Translations under genes and position numbers: made by a program
In this document: positions 1-15,482 of the stretch, in pieces
How the letters are laid out: each line of letters begins with the position of its first letter
Numbering within the stretch: the stretch's first letter is position 1
Source of the DNA: Affinirhizobium straminoryzae
GTDB taxonomy: Bacteria > Pseudomonadota > Alphaproteobacteria > Rhizobiales > Rhizobiaceae
DNA: 64,000 nt
Direction of reading: 5' to 3'
Assembly: GCF_007004135.1 (NCBI RefSeq)
Contig: NZ_VJMG01000018.1
Location: 1-64,000 of the forward strand
The notes under the pieces: generated by a model
The model's input: only the letters and a program-made list of their open reading frames with translations
The model's database searches: none
Told to the model about the DNA's origin: nothing

Positions 1-2
1 CG

Positions 3-1292
3 GCCTCCAGCTGGAAGGATTGTGTCGACATCACCACCGCGATCTACGAGGAGGCGCGCCAGAGCCGTCTTGGCGCCGACAAGTTCATGATCGACGGGCG
101 CCATACCGGCACCGGCGGCGGCAACCATGTGGTGGTCGGCGGCGCCAATCCGAACGACAGCCCCTTCCTGCGTAGGCCCGACCTGTTGAAGAGCCTGGTG
201 CTGCACTGGCAGCGGCATCCCTCGCTCTCCTATCTGTTCTCGGGCCTGTTCATCGGCCCGACCAGCCAGGCGCCGCGCATCGACGAGGCACGGCATGACA
301 GCCTTTACGAGCTGGAGATCGCGCTCTCCCAGGTTCCGGCGCCCGGCGAAGGCCTCCCGCCCCTGCCCTGGCTGGTGGACCGCCTGTTCCGCAACCTTCT
401 GACGGACGTCACCGGCAATACCCACCGCTCCGAAATCTGCATCGACAAGCTGTTTTCGCCGGACGGGCCGACGGGTCGCCTGGGACTTGTGGAATTCCGC
501 GGCTTCGAGATGCCGCCGAATGCCCGCATGTCACTCGCCCAGCAGCTTCTGGTGCGCGCGCTGATCGCGCGTTTCTGGAAGAACCCGGCCAAGGGCTCTT
601 TCGTGCGCTGGGGCACGGCGCTCGCCGACCGCTTCATGCTGCCGCATTATGTCTGGGCCGATTTCCTCGACGTTCTGCGCGACCTGCGTGAAAACGGCTT
701 CGACTTCCGCCCGGAATGGTTTGCCGCCCAGCTGGAATTCCGCTTCCCCTTCTTCGGCGAGGTGGAATACGAGGGGGCAAAGCTGGAGCTGCGGCAGGCG
801 CTGGAACCGTGGCACGTGATGGGCGAGCAGGGCGCCATCGGCGGCACGGTGCGCTATGTCGATTCCTCCGTCGAACGCCTGCAGGTGAAGCTGGAAACCG
901 GCAATCCGGAGCGCTACCGGGTGGCCTGCAATGGCCGCGCGGTGCCGCTGGCGGCCATCGGTGCTTCCGGCACGGCGGTGGCGGGCGTGCGCTTCAAGGC
1001 CTGGCAGCCGGCCTCCGGCCTGCATCCGGTGTTGCCCGTTAATTCGCCGCTCACCTTCGACATCTATGATGTGTGGTCGCAGCGCTCCATCGGCGGGTGC
1101 GTCTACCATGTGGCCCATCCCGGCGGGCGCAATTACGAGACTTTCCCCGTCAATGGCAACGAAGCGGAAGCCCGCAGGCTTGCGCGTTTCGAACCGTGGG
1201 GGCATAGCGCAGGCCGATATGCATTGATGCCGGAACAGGTCTCGCCGGAATTCCCCCTGACGCTCGACCTGCGCCGGCCAATAGGAGTCTGA
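3..1292 (+). CDS. DUF2126/transglutaminase-family protein, C-terminal part (5' truncated by window)
   Basis: Open reading continues from the left edge without a stop, so this is the last ~429 residues of a longer protein; the first ATG in frame (87) is internal. The segment [17 protein letters not shown] is a hallmark of the DUF2126 C-terminal region found behind a transglutaminase-like domain in large (about 1100 aa) proteins. By family knowledge these proteins sit with circularly permuted ATP-grasp, alpha-E and small transglutaminase proteins and are predicted to form or cleave peptide amide bonds; no reaction has been established as far as I know. The stop is one base before the GTG of the next gene, so the two are surely co-transcribed. 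The N-terminal transglutaminase domain cannot be checked here. Confidence 0.85.
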   Translation, partial: ASSWKDCVDITTAIYEEARQSRLGADKFMIDGRHTGTGGGNHVVVGGANPNDSPFLRRPDLLKSLVLHWQRHPSLSYLFSGLFIGPTSQAPRIDEARHDSLYELEIALSQVPAPGEGLPPLPWLVDRLFRNLLTDVTGNTHRSEICIDKLFSPDGPTGRLGLVEFRGFEMPPNARMSLAQQLLVRALIARFWKNPAKGSFVRWGTALADRFMLPHYVWADFLDVLRDLRENGFDFRPEWFAAQLEFRFPFFGEVEYEGAKLELRQALEPWHVMGEQGAIGGTVRYVDSSVERLQVKLETGNPERYRVACNGRAVPLAAIGASGTAVAGVRFKAWQPASGLHPVLPVNSPLTFDIYDVWSQRSIGGCVYHVAHPGGRNYETFPVNGNEAEARRLARFEPWGHSAGRYALMPEQVSPEFPLTLDLRRPIGV

Positions 1293-1293
1293 T

Positions 1294-3705
1294 GTGGCAG
1301 TGATCCCGGCACCTGATATACGCGAGGAAGACGAGGCCATCGGCGACGACCCGATCCTCGGCTACCGCGCCCTGCCGGGCATATCCGACGAGATGCTGGA
1401 CCGCGACGGGCAGATCCGGCCGGTCTGGCAGCACCTGATCGATTCGCTCGGCCACATGTCGGAAGCGGAACTGCACGAGCGCTTTGCCCGTGCGGACCGC
1501 TATCTGCGCGATGCCGGCGTCTTCTATCGCAGCTATGGCGGCCAGGGCAGCAGCGAGCGCAACTGGCCGATCTCCCACATTCCCGTCCTCATCGACGGCA
1601 AGGAATGGGAAAAGGTTTCCGCCGGCCTCGTGCAGCGCGCCGAACTGATGGAAAAGATCGTCGCCGACATCTATGGCGACAACATGCTGGTGCGCGAGGG
1701 CATCGTGCCGCCGGCGCTGATTGCCTCCAATCCCGAATTCCTGCGCCCGCTGGTCGGCGTGAAGCCCGCCAACGGCCATTACCTGCATTTCTGCTCCTTC
1801 GAGATCGGTCGCGGGCCGGATGGTAACTGGTGGGTGCTGGCCGACCGCACGCAGGCGCCGTCGGGCGCCGGCTTCGCGCTGGAAAACCGCGTGGCGACCA
1901 CCCGCGCCTTTTCCGACATCTATGCCGAAAGCCACGTGCACCGGCTCGCCTCCTTTTTCGGTGCCTTCCGCAACGCGCTGCAGGCTCACAAGAAGAGCCC
2001 GGACGATCGCATCGCGGTTCTGACCCCCGGCCCTGCCAACGAGACCTATTTCGAGCACGCCTATATCGCCCGCTATCTTGGCTTCATGCTGCTGGAGGGT
2101 GAAGACCTGACGGTGGTGAACGACAAGGTGATGGTGCGCACCGTGGCGGGCCTGAAGCCGCTCGGCGTTCTCTGGCGCCGTCTCGATGCCTCCTATGCCG
2201 ACCCGCTGGAACTGAACCAGAATTCGCATATCGGCACGCCCGGCATGGTGCAGGCGCTGCGCGCCGGCTCCGTCACCATCGTCAATGCACTGGGCTCCGG
2301 CGTGCTGGAAACGCGCGCGCTGCTCGCCTTCACCCCCACGATCTGTCGCCGTCTGCTGGGCGAAGACCTGAAGCTTCCCTCGATCGCCACCTGGTGGTGC
2401 GGCCAGAAGACGGAACGCCAGCACGTCGCCGATAATTTCGAGCGCATGGTGATCGGCCCCGCCTATTCCTGCGCGCCCTTCTTCGACGACAACGGCCAGT
2501 CTGTGCTGGGCGTGCGCCGCAAGGGCACCAAGGCCAGCATCGAGGAATGGCTGGCGAGCGAGGGCAACCGCCTCGTCGGCCAGGAGGTGGTGACGCTCTC
2601 GACCACCCCGGCTTACGTGGACGGCAAGCTGCGGCCCCGGCCAATGTCGCTGCGCGTGTTTGCCGCCCGCACCGAAAAGGGCTGGCAGATCATGCCGGGC
2701 GGCTTTGCCCGCATCGGCTCGGGCGACGACGTGGCGGCGATTGCCATGCAGGCCGGCGGTTCTGCCGCTGACGTCTGGATCGTCTCCGACAAGCCTGTGG
2801 AGCGCCAGACGCTGCTGCCGCCGGAGGAAAGCTTCTCCCGCAACATGCCGGGCAGCCTGCCAAGCCGCGCGGCCGACAATCTCTACTGGCTCGGCCGCTA
2901 TATCGAGCGGGCGGAAGGGGCGCTGCGCATCCTGCGCTCCTGGAACATGCGCTATGCCGAAAGCGCCGATCCCGACCAGCCGCTGCTGGCCGACGTGACG
3001 CGCTACCTGAAGAGCATCGACATGGACATGGCCAAAGCCGTGCCCGAACCGCTGATCCGCAACATCGACAGCGCCATCTATTCCGCCAGCAATATCCGCG
3101 ACCGCTTCTCGCCGGATGGCTGGCTGGCATTGAACGATCTCGCCAAGACCGCCAAGCGTTTCCACGAGGCGGTGCAGGCGGGTGACGATGCCGCGCATGC
3201 CATGACCGTCCTGTTGCGCAAGCTCGCGGGCTTTGCCGGTCTCGTGCACGAAAACATGTATCGCTTCACCGGCTGGCGCTTTCTCTCGATCGGCCGCTAT
3301 CTGGAGCGCGGCCTGCACATGACACGCCTGCTCGGCCACATGTCCGGCCCGGATGCCCCGGACGGCGCGCTCGACATGCTGCTGGAGATCGGCGACAGCG
3401 TGATGACCCATCGCCGCCGCTACAACGTCAACACCGCGCGGCTGACGGTCACCGATCTTCTGGCGCTCGATCCGCTCAACCCGCGTTCGGTTCTCTTCCA
3501 GCTGAACGAGATCCGCACCGAGGTCGAGCAGCTGCCACATCCTTATGGAACCGGGCAGATGTCGGCGCTCGACCGCGAGGCCATGCGCCTGCATTCCGGC
3601 CTTGCCGTGATGACGCCGGAAGCGATGAACGAAGAGATTTACCGCAAGCTGGAGACGGAGATGGAAAAGCTCTCCGACCTCATCGGCCAGACCTATTTCG
3701 GATAG
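1294..3705 (+). CDS. Circularly permuted type 2 ATP-grasp / alpha-E domain fusion protein
   Basis: 803 aa. Residues about 1-510 match the circularly permuted ATP-grasp family (COG2308; DYRHxG-like early segment replaced here by YGGQGSSERNW, then PGPANETYFEH, YGDNMLVREG). Residues about 520-800 are the helical alpha-E domain (COG2307/DUF403), starting at LPSRAADNLYWLGRYIERAE. In many genomes the two domains are separate adjacent genes; here they are fused. Predicted role from comparative genomics: amide-ligase chemistry on a peptide or peptide-like substrate together with the flanking transglutaminases. The start is a GTG at 1294, preceded by AGGAG at 1283-1287; an ATG at 1292 hits a stop after three codons. 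There is a one-base gap to the upstream gene and three bases to the downstream gene: one operon. Confidence 0.88.
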   Translation: MAVIPAPDIREEDEAIGDDPILGYRALPGISDEMLDRDGQIRPVWQHLIDSLGHMSEAELHERFARADRYLRDAGVFYRSYGGQGSSERNWPISHIPVLIDGKEWEKVSAGLVQRAELMEKIVADIYGDNMLVREGIVPPALIASNPEFLRPLVGVKPANGHYLHFCSFEIGRGPDGNWWVLADRTQAPSGAGFALENRVATTRAFSDIYAESHVHRLASFFGAFRNALQAHKKSPDDRIAVLTPGPANETYFEHAYIARYLGFMLLEGEDLTVVNDKVMVRTVAGLKPLGVLWRRLDASYADPLELNQNSHIGTPGMVQALRAGSVTIVNALGSGVLETRALLAFTPTICRRLLGEDLKLPSIATWWCGQKTERQHVADNFERMVIGPAYSCAPFFDDNGQSVLGVRRKGTKASIEEWLASEGNRLVGQEVVTLSTTPAYVDGKLRPRPMSLRVFAARTEKGWQIMPGGFARIGSGDDVAAIAMQAGGSAADVWIVSDKPVERQTLLPPEESFSRNMPGSLPSRAADNLYWLGRYIERAEGALRILRSWNMRYAESADPDQPLLADVTRYLKSIDMDMAKAVPEPLIRNIDSAIYSASNIRDRFSPDGWLALNDLAKTAKRFHEAVQAGDDAAHAMTVLLRKLAGFAGLVHENMYRFTGWRFLSIGRYLERGLHMTRLLGHMSGPDAPDGALDMLLEIGDSVMTHRRRYNVNTARLTVTDLLALDPLNPRSVLFQLNEIRTEVEQLPHPYGTGQMSALDREAMRLHSGLAVMTPEAMNEEIYRKLETEMEKLSDLIGQTYFG

Positions 3706-3708
3706 CCC

Positions 3709-4590
3709 ATGCTTTACGATCTCTCGCTGCACATGGGCTATCATTACGAGGTGCCGGCATCGGGCGCGCGCCATCTTCTGCGCGTGATGCCGCTGTCGCT
3801 GACCGATCGCCAGCGGCTGATCGCCGGTTCGCTCAGCGTCTCGCCGACCGCCGACGAGCGCGGCACCTTCACCGATTTCTTCGGCCAGCATACGACCTCC
3901 ATCCTGTTTCGCGGCCCGCACGCAGCGCTCGACATCCGCATGCAGGCGCGCGTGCAGGTGGAGGCCACGCCGCTGACGGCCGATCTCTCGCCAGAACTGC
4001 CGAAGCTCAGGCAGGAACTGGCCGATCTCTGGTCGATCGATGCGGATTCGCCGCATCACCTGGCGGGACCGAGCCCCCGCCTTGCGAACAATGCCGACAT
4101 CGCCGCCTATGCAAGGGACTGCGCCAGGCCCGGCCAGACGGTGCGCGAGATCGCGATCGCGCTTTGCGCCCGCATCCACAAGGACTTCAAATACGATCCG
4201 GAGGCGACGACCGTCGATACCAGTCCGCGCGAAGCCTTCCAGCTGAAGCGCGGGGTGTGCCAGGATTTCAGCCATGTGATGATCATCGCGCTGCGTAGCC
4301 TCGGCATTCCCGCCGGCTATGTCAGCGGCTTCCTGCGCACCATTCCGCCGCCCGGCAAGGAGCGGCTGGAAGGGGCAGATGCCATGCATGCCTGGGTGCG
4401 CATCTGGTGCGGCAAGGCGGCCGGCTATATCGAACTCGACCCCACCAACAATATCCCGGCAAGCGCCGATCACATCGTCGTCGGCTATGGCCGTGACTAT
4501 TCCGACGTGGCACCCGTCATCGGCGTTCTCAAAAGCTATGGCAGCCACCGCACCGTGCAGGCCGTGGACGTGATCCCCGTCAAGGGCTGA
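3709..4590 (+). CDS. Transglutaminase-like cysteine protease
   Basis: 293 aa. An N-terminal Bact_transglu_N-type beta domain (about 1-150) is followed by a transglutaminase core. A catalytic triad can be read: C184 in RGVCQDFSH, H227 in MHAWV and D244 in ELDPTNN. Such proteins are predicted peptidases or amide-exchange enzymes. Third gene of the DUF2126 / ATP-grasp-alpha-E / transglutaminase operon, three bases after the fusion gene. Related operons in other bacteria often also encode the proteasome-like Anbu peptidase; none follows here, as the next gene is an unrelated vWA protein after a 143-base gap. Confidence 0.88.
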   Translation: MLYDLSLHMGYHYEVPASGARHLLRVMPLSLTDRQRLIAGSLSVSPTADERGTFTDFFGQHTTSILFRGPHAALDIRMQARVQVEATPLTADLSPELPKLRQELADLWSIDADSPHHLAGPSPRLANNADIAAYARDCARPGQTVREIAIALCARIHKDFKYDPEATTVDTSPREAFQLKRGVCQDFSHVMIIALRSLGIPAGYVSGFLRTIPPPGKERLEGADAMHAWVRIWCGKAAGYIELDPTNNIPASADHIVVGYGRDYSDVAPVIGVLKSYGSHRTVQAVDVIPVKG

Positions 4591-4733
4591 CAGGCAGCCC
4601 GGCGTACCGGCGGCGGCTCGACCCGCTTTCGGCCGCTTCGTTCCAATGCCACCGGTTTTCGTGAGGCTTCGTCAAGGGATCCCCGCTTATCCAGAACCTG
4701 ACATCCTGATGCGAGGAAACGGGTTCCACGACG

Positions 4734-6026
4734 ATGACCGGCTTTTCCCTGGCCCGGCTGCTCGGCGATCGCGGCGGCAATTTCGGCATGATGACCGCGA
4801 TCCTGTTGCCGGCCCTGATCGGAGGCGCGGGCATGGCGGTCGATCTCACCAACGTTCTGCAAAAGAAGGCGGCGCTGCAGGCGGTTGCCGATTCCGCCAC
4901 GCTGGCGGCTGCGGCGAAGATGTCGAACGACGACATCAGCGAGGCGGATGCCATGGCGACGGCACGCAGTTTCCTCGTTGGACAGTATATAGAGGATCTG
5001 CGTCGCCGGGGCGCCGGTCAGGCGGAGATCGACGCCGCAAAGGCGGCGCTGGAGGCGAGCAGCAAGGCGATTGCCACCACCAGCGCCGGCACCGGCGCAT
5101 CCAAGGCCTTCCAGGTAACGCTCGACACATCGGCACCAGTGGAACTGAGTGCGCTGTCCCGGCTGCTCGGCTTCGACCGCGTGTCGGTCAGTGTCCACAG
5201 CGTCGCCCAGAGCGCGCGCGAGGGCCATGCCCTGTCGATGTATCTCGTTCTCGACGAATCCGGTTCCATGGGCGAGGACACCACCACCGTCGATCCGGTC
5301 AATCCGACCAGGACCACCACCCAGGCGGTGCTCGGCTATTATGATTGCGGTCGCCGCCGGCAGTGTTACGGCTGGTACAACCAGACAGTGACCGTCGCCA
5401 ACTACGTGACCAAGATCGCCGCCCTGAAATCGGCGGCAGCGGTCATGTTTGCCGAACTGAAGAAGGCAGCCGCCCCGAGTGGCGCGTCCACTTCCGTTCA
5501 GGAAACCGCAGCACGCGACCTTATCCGCATCGGAGCCATTTCCTACACGCATGAGACAAAGACGGCGCAACACCCGGCCTGGGGCACGAGCGCCGCCGCA
5601 ACCTATGTGACCGCCCTGCCCGCCATCCCCTCCGGCGGCACCGATGCCCGCGGCGCGCTGGGCATTGCCTATGCGGATCTCGTTTCGACCAATCCTGCCG
5701 AGGCGCAGGCGCACAAGACGAAGGGCAACCTGAACTTCGCGCGCTTCGTCGTGCTGATGACGGATGGGGAGATGACCGGCTACAGCAACAGCTGGAACAA
5801 GTCGATCGATGATGCCGTGCGGTTGGCCTGCGCCCAGGCAAGGAAAGACGGCATCACCATCTTCACCGTCGCCTTCATGGCGCCGGATCGCGGCAAGGCG
5901 CTGCTGCAGGCCTGTGCGAGCAACGCCGACAACTATTATGAATCCGACGACATGACGGATCTGGTCACAGCCTTCGGCGAAATCGGTCGCAAGGCCGCCA
6001 GGAGCGCCGTTCGCCTGACAAACTGA
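4734..6026 (+). CDS. TadE/TadG-like protein with C-terminal von Willebrand A domain
   Basis: 430 aa. One transmembrane segment near residues 15-38 lies in a TadG-type N-terminus (GGNFGMMTAILLPALIGGAG, then AALQAVADSATLAAA). From about residue 165 to the end it is a vWA domain with a MIDAS motif D174-x-S176-x-S178 (LVLDESGSMGED) and a later VLMTDGEMTG loop. By family it is an exported or inner-membrane-anchored, pilin-like vWA protein linked to Flp/Tad pilus assembly. No other tad gene is in the window, so partners are elsewhere or it works independently. Start ATG at 4734; a weaker in-frame alternative could exist upstream but would lengthen the cytoplasmic tail only. Confidence 0.82.
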   Translation: MTGFSLARLLGDRGGNFGMMTAILLPALIGGAGMAVDLTNVLQKKAALQAVADSATLAAAAKMSNDDISEADAMATARSFLVGQYIEDLRRRGAGQAEIDAAKAALEASSKAIATTSAGTGASKAFQVTLDTSAPVELSALSRLLGFDRVSVSVHSVAQSAREGHALSMYLVLDESGSMGEDTTTVDPVNPTRTTTQAVLGYYDCGRRRQCYGWYNQTVTVANYVTKIAALKSAAAVMFAELKKAAAPSGASTSVQETAARDLIRIGAISYTHETKTAQHPAWGTSAAATYVTALPAIPSGGTDARGALGIAYADLVSTNPAEAQAHKTKGNLNFARFVVLMTDGEMTGYSNSWNKSIDDAVRLACAQARKDGITIFTVAFMAPDRGKALLQACASNADNYYESDDMTDLVTAFGEIGRKAARSAVRLTN

Positions 6027-6281
6027 CGCAAGACGCGTTTTGCTCACCGGCCGGAAATGGCCAGCCCTGCCTGCTGCCCATGCTTTGATCACGGGCGGAT
6101 TTTGCCTTTTTCTCCAGCGGCTTGCAGACCAGCCATGCGCTGGACGCAGGAAGTCGGCAAACTATTGCACAGGATGATTGCATGTGTCTGTGAACGATGC
6201 ATAAACTGTAATCCGACAGAGTGCCGCATCGTTTTCAAAGACCATTCCCTTCTCGTTCAAGACAGCAAAGTGGGCGACCTC

Positions 6282-8743
6282 ATGAACAACACTCTTTCTC
6301 CGGTCGATATTCCGCAGCCGGCCCCGCGCAGTTCCAATCCACGGATCATGGCGGAAGAGATCATCGAACGGCTGACCTACCGGATCGGCAAGGATGCCAA
6401 GGTTGCCAAGCCCCATGACTGGCTCACCGCCACCATTCTGGTGGTGCGCGACCGCATCATCGATCGCTGGATGGAGTCCACCCGCAAGGTCTACCGGACG
6501 GGCGACAAGCGCGTCTATTATCTCTCGCTGGAATTCCTGATCGGCCGCCTGATGCGTGATGCCGTCAGCAATCTCGGTCTGCTGCAGGAAATCCGCGATG
6601 CCCTTTCCTCGCTTGGTGTGGACATCGAGGTGATTGCCGGGCTGGAGCCGGATGCGGCCCTCGGCAATGGCGGTCTCGGCCGTCTCGCCGCCTGTTTCAT
6701 GGAAAGCATGGCGACCGTCGATATTCCTGCCTATGGCTATGGCATCCGCTACGTACACGGCCTGTTCCGCCAGCAGATGGCTGACGGCTGGCAGGTGGAA
6801 CTGCCGGAGACCTGGCTCGCCCACGGCAATCCCTGGGAATTCGAGCGCCGCGAAAGCTCCTACGAAATCGGCTTCGGCGGTTCGGTGGAAAGCGTCGGTG
6901 CCTATGACGAGCCGCCGCGCTACGTGTGGAAGCCGGCCGAGCGCATGATCGCCATGGCCTATGACACGCCGATCGTCGGCTGGCGGGGCGCGCGCGTCAA
7001 CACGCTGCGCCTGTGGTCCGCCCAGCCGATCGACCCGATCCTGCTCGACGCCTTCAATGCCGGCGACCATATCGGCGCGCTGCGCGAGAGCAACAAGGCC
7101 GAGACGCTGACCCGCGTTCTTTATCCGGCCGATGCCAATCCGGCCGGCCAGGAACTGCGTCTCCGGCAGGAATATTTCTTCTCGTCGGCCTCGCTGCAGG
7201 ACATCCTGCGCCGCCATCTGCAGCAGTATCCCGACTTCACCAACCTCCATGAGAAAGTGGCGATCCAGCTGAACGACACGCATCCGGCGGTGTCCATCGC
7301 CGAAATGATGCGCCTGCTGTCCGATGTGCACGGCATGGATTTCGACGAGGCCTGGGACATTACCCGCCAGACCTTCTCCTACACCAACCACACGCTTCTG
7401 CCGGAAGCGCTGGAAAGCTGGCCGGTGCCGCTATTCGAGCGGCTGCTGCCACGCCACATGCAGATCATCTACACGATCAACACCAAGATCCTTCTGGACG
7501 CGCGCAAGGAGAAGAAGTTCGGCGACAGCCAGATCCGCGCGATCTCGCTGATCGACGAAAATGGCGACCGCCGCGTGCGCATGGGCAACCTGGCCTTCGT
7601 CGGCTCCCATTCGATCAATGGCGTCTCCGCCCTCCACACGGAACTGATGAAGGAAACCGTGTTCGCCAACCTGCATGCGCTCTACCCCACGCGCATCAAC
7701 AACAAGACGAACGGCATCACGCCCCGCCGCTGGCTGATGCAGTGTAATCCCGGCCTCACCGATCTCATCCGCGAGGCGATCGGCGACGCGTTCGAAGATG
7801 ACACCGAGAAGCTGACGGCGCTGGATGCCTTTGCCACCGACAAGGCGTTCCAGGAAAAGTTCGCCGCCGTGAAGCGCGCCAACAAGGTGAAGCTTGCCAA
7901 CCTGGTCGGCAGCCGCATGGGCATCCGGCTCGACCCTTCGGCCATGTTCGACATCCAGATCAAGCGCATCCACGAATACAAGCGGCAGCTGCTCAACATC
8001 ATCGAGGCGGTGGCGCTCTACGACCAGATCCGTTCGCACCCCGAACTGGACTGGGTGCCGCGCGTCAAATTCTTCGCCGGCAAGGCGGCGCCGAGCTATC
8101 ATAACGCCAAGCTGATCATCAAGCTTGCCAATGACGTGGCGCGCGTGATCAACAACGATCCGGCCGTGCGCGGCCTGCTGAAGGTCGTCTTCGTGCCGAA
8201 CTACAACGTGACGCTGGCCGAAACCATGGTGCCGGCCGCCGACCTTTCCGAGCAGATCTCGACGGCCGGCATGGAAGCCTCCGGCACCGGCAACATGAAA
8301 TTCGGCCTGAACGGCGCGTTGACCATCGGCACGCTGGATGGTGCCAATGTCGAGATGCGCGACCATGTCGGCGCCGACAACATTGTCATCTTCGGCATGA
8401 CGGCGGACGATGTGGCAAAGGCGCGCGCCGACGGCCACAATCCGCGCGCCATCATCGAGGGGTCGCGCGAACTGTCGCAGGCACTGTCGGCGATCGCCTC
8501 CGGCGTCTTCTCGCCCGACGACCGCTCTCGCTTCGCCGAACTGATCGACGGGCTCTACAATCACGACTGGTTCATGGTGGCTGGCGATTTCGATTCCTAT
8601 GCCAAGGCGCAGCGCGACGTGGACCAGATCTGGTCCGATCCGGTGCTGTGGTACGAAAAGACCATTCGCAACACCGCACGCATGGGCTGGTTCTCGTCCG
8701 ACCGCACTATTCGCCAGTATGCCTCGGAGATCTGGAGAGCCTG

Positions 8744-8744
<1 letters not shown>
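6282..8744 (+). CDS. glgP: Glycogen phosphorylase
   Basis: 820 aa from the ATG at 6282, the usual length; the frame is open further upstream to 6057 but that part looks non-coding (a GTG at 6270 is the only other plausible start). Releases glucose-1-phosphate from glycogen. GT35 family features: EFLIGRLMRDAV near the N-terminus, IQLNDTHPAVSIAEMMRLL, and the pyridoxal-phosphate site EASGTGNMKFGLNG with Lys about 673. First gene of the glg operon; its TGA shares bases with the ATG of glgB (ATGA at 8743-8746 region), implying translational coupling. About 255 bases without a gene precede it and presumably hold the operon promoter. Confidence 0.96.
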
Positions 8745-10957
<2,213 letters not shown>

Positions 10958-10979
10958 TGGCATACAGGGAGGATATTCC

Positions 10980-12242
10980 ATGACGACAAAGAGAGTTCAG
11001 CCGCTGGCGCGCGACGCCATGGCCTATGTGCTGGCCGGCGGTCGCGGCAGCCGCCTCAAGGAACTGACGGACCGGCGCGCCAAGCCCGCCGTCTATTTCG
11101 GCGGCAAGGCCCGCATCATCGATTTTGCCCTCTCCAATGCCCTCAATTCCGGTATCCGCCGCATCGGCGTCGCCACCCAGTACAAGGCCCACTCGCTGAT
11201 CCGCCACCTGCAGCGCGGCTGGGACTTCTTCCGCCCGGAGCGAAACGAGAGCTTCGACATCCTGCCGGCTTCGCAGCGCGTTTCCGAAACGCAGTGGTAT
11301 GAAGGCACCGCCGATGCCGTGTACCAGAACATCGACATCATCGAGCCCTACAATCCGGAATACATGGTCATCCTCGCCGGCGACCATATCTACAAGATGG
11401 ACTACGAGCTGATGCTTCAGCAGCACGTGGATTCCGGCGCTGATGTCACGATCGGCTGCCTGGAAGTGCCGCGCATGGAAGCGACCGGCTTTGGCGTCAT
11501 GCACGTGGACGGGACCGACCGCATCATCGACTTCGTGGAAAAGCCGTCCGATCCGCCGGGCATTCCGGACAAGCCGGATTTCGCGCTGGCCTCCATGGGC
11601 ATCTATGTCTTCCACACCAAGTTCCTGATGGAATGCCTGCGCCGTGACGCGGCCGACCCGAATTCCAGCCGCGACTTCGGCAAGGACATCATTCCGTGGA
11701 TCGTCGCGAACGGGAAAGCCGTGGCGCATCGCTTCACGCAGTCCTGCGTGCGCTCGGACTTCGAGAAGGAAGCCTACTGGCGCGACGTCGGCACCATCGA
11801 CGCCTACTGGCAGGCCAATATCGACCTGACGGCGATCGTTCCGGAACTCGACATCTACGACAAGTCCTGGCCGATCTGGACCTATGCCGAGATCACCCCG
11901 CCGGCAAAGTTCGTGCATGACGACGAGGATCGCCGCGGGTCCGCCGTGTCGTCCGTGGTCTCGGGCGACTGCATCATCTCCGGCTCCTCGCTCTACAACA
12001 GCCTGCTGTTTACCGGCGTGCGCGCCAATTCCTATTCGCGCCTCGAAGGGGCGGTCATCCTGCCCAATGTGCGCATCGGCCGGCGCGCCCAGCTTCGCAA
12101 TGTCGTCATCGATGCCGGTGTAACCATTCCGGAAGGACTGGTGGTGGGCGAGGATCCGGAGCTTGATGCCAAGCGCTTCCGGCGCAGCGAAAACGGCATC
12201 TGCCTGATCACCCAGCAGATGATCGACAAACTGGACCTCTAG
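10980..12242 (+). CDS. glgC: Glucose-1-phosphate adenylyltransferase (ADP-glucose pyrophosphorylase)
   Basis: 420 aa from the ATG at 10980, with GGGAGGA about 8 bases upstream; an in-frame ATG-like extension from 10941 overlaps glgB and lacks a ribosome site. Makes ADP-glucose from ATP and glucose-1-phosphate, the committed step of glycogen synthesis. The nucleotidyltransferase signature [19 protein letters not shown] starts at about residue 20; the [13 protein letters not shown] segment follows; the C-terminal third is the left-handed beta helix ([12 protein letters not shown]). Length equals the Agrobacterium-type enzyme, which is classically allosterically controlled by fructose-6-phosphate and pyruvate (family knowledge). 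Followed by the two hairpins before glgA. Confidence 0.97.
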   Translation: MTTKRVQPLARDAMAYVLAGGRGSRLKELTDRRAKPAVYFGGKARIIDFALSNALNSGIRRIGVATQYKAHSLIRHLQRGWDFFRPERNESFDILPASQRVSETQWYEGTADAVYQNIDIIEPYNPEYMVILAGDHIYKMDYELMLQQHVDSGADVTIGCLEVPRMEATGFGVMHVDGTDRIIDFVEKPSDPPGIPDKPDFALASMGIYVFHTKFLMECLRRDAADPNSSRDFGKDIIPWIVANGKAVAHRFTQSCVRSDFEKEAYWRDVGTIDAYWQANIDLTAIVPELDIYDKSWPIWTYAEITPPAKFVHDDEDRRGSAVSSVVSGDCIISGSSLYNSLLFTGVRANSYSRLEGAVILPNVRIGRRAQLRNVVIDAGVTIPEGLVVGEDPELDAKRFRRSENGICLITQQMIDKLDL

Positions 12243-12248
12243 GTTTTT

Positions 12249-12278
12249 TCGGGGAAAACTGGAGACCGGTTTTCCCGA
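12249..12278 (+). promoter_or_regulatory. Strong RNA hairpin 1 between glgC and glgA
   Basis: Arms TCGGGGAAAACTGG (12249-12262) and CCGGTTTTCCCGA (12266-12278) pair over about 13 positions with one bulged G and one G-U pair; the loop is AGA. It starts 7 bases after the glgC stop. No T-run follows it on the plus strand, so it is not a typical intrinsic terminator for read-through into glgA. Confidence 0.6.
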
Positions 12279-12306
12279 GCAGACAACCCAAGACACAAGG
12301 AAACCA

Positions 12307-12341
12307 GAGTCTGTCCGGTTCAGATCGAACCCGACAGACTC
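12307..12341 (+). promoter_or_regulatory. Strong RNA hairpin 2 in the glgA leader
   Basis: Arms GAGTCTGTCCGGTTC (12307-12321) and GAACCCGACAGACTC (12327-12341) form a 15-position stem with a single C-C mismatch and loop AGATC. It ends 22 bases before the glgA ATG. Together with hairpin 1 it occupies most of the 121-base glgC-glgA gap, suggesting mRNA processing, segmental stability or translation control. Confidence 0.6.
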
Positions 12342-12363
12342 GAGGACGGGCAGCAGACACACG

Positions 12364-15437
<3,074 letters not shown>

Positions 15438-15444
15438 TCGCATC

Positions 15445-15475
15445 GGAGGGGAGTTCTTCAGACCTCCCCTCCTTT
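15445..15475. terminator. Hairpin terminator between pgm and the SRPBCC gene
   Basis: GGAGGGGAG (15445-15453) pairs with CTCCCCTCC (15464-15472), loop of 10, followed by TTT. It sits between two convergent genes (pgm ends 15437, the minus-strand gene ends 15483). The T-run is short, so termination strength is uncertain. Confidence 0.6.
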
Positions 15476-15482
15476 CACCGGC

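Noticed and set aside
1150..4548. A 1132-codon minus-strand frame opposite the ATP-grasp and transglutaminase genes
   Set aside because: Antisense shadow of GC-rich coding DNA; no motif, ribosome site or operon logic.
6057..6281. Upstream extension of glgP by 75 codons
   Set aside because: The extra stretch is Cys-rich, unlike GlgP N-termini, and includes promoter-like sequence; the ATG at 6282 gives the family length.
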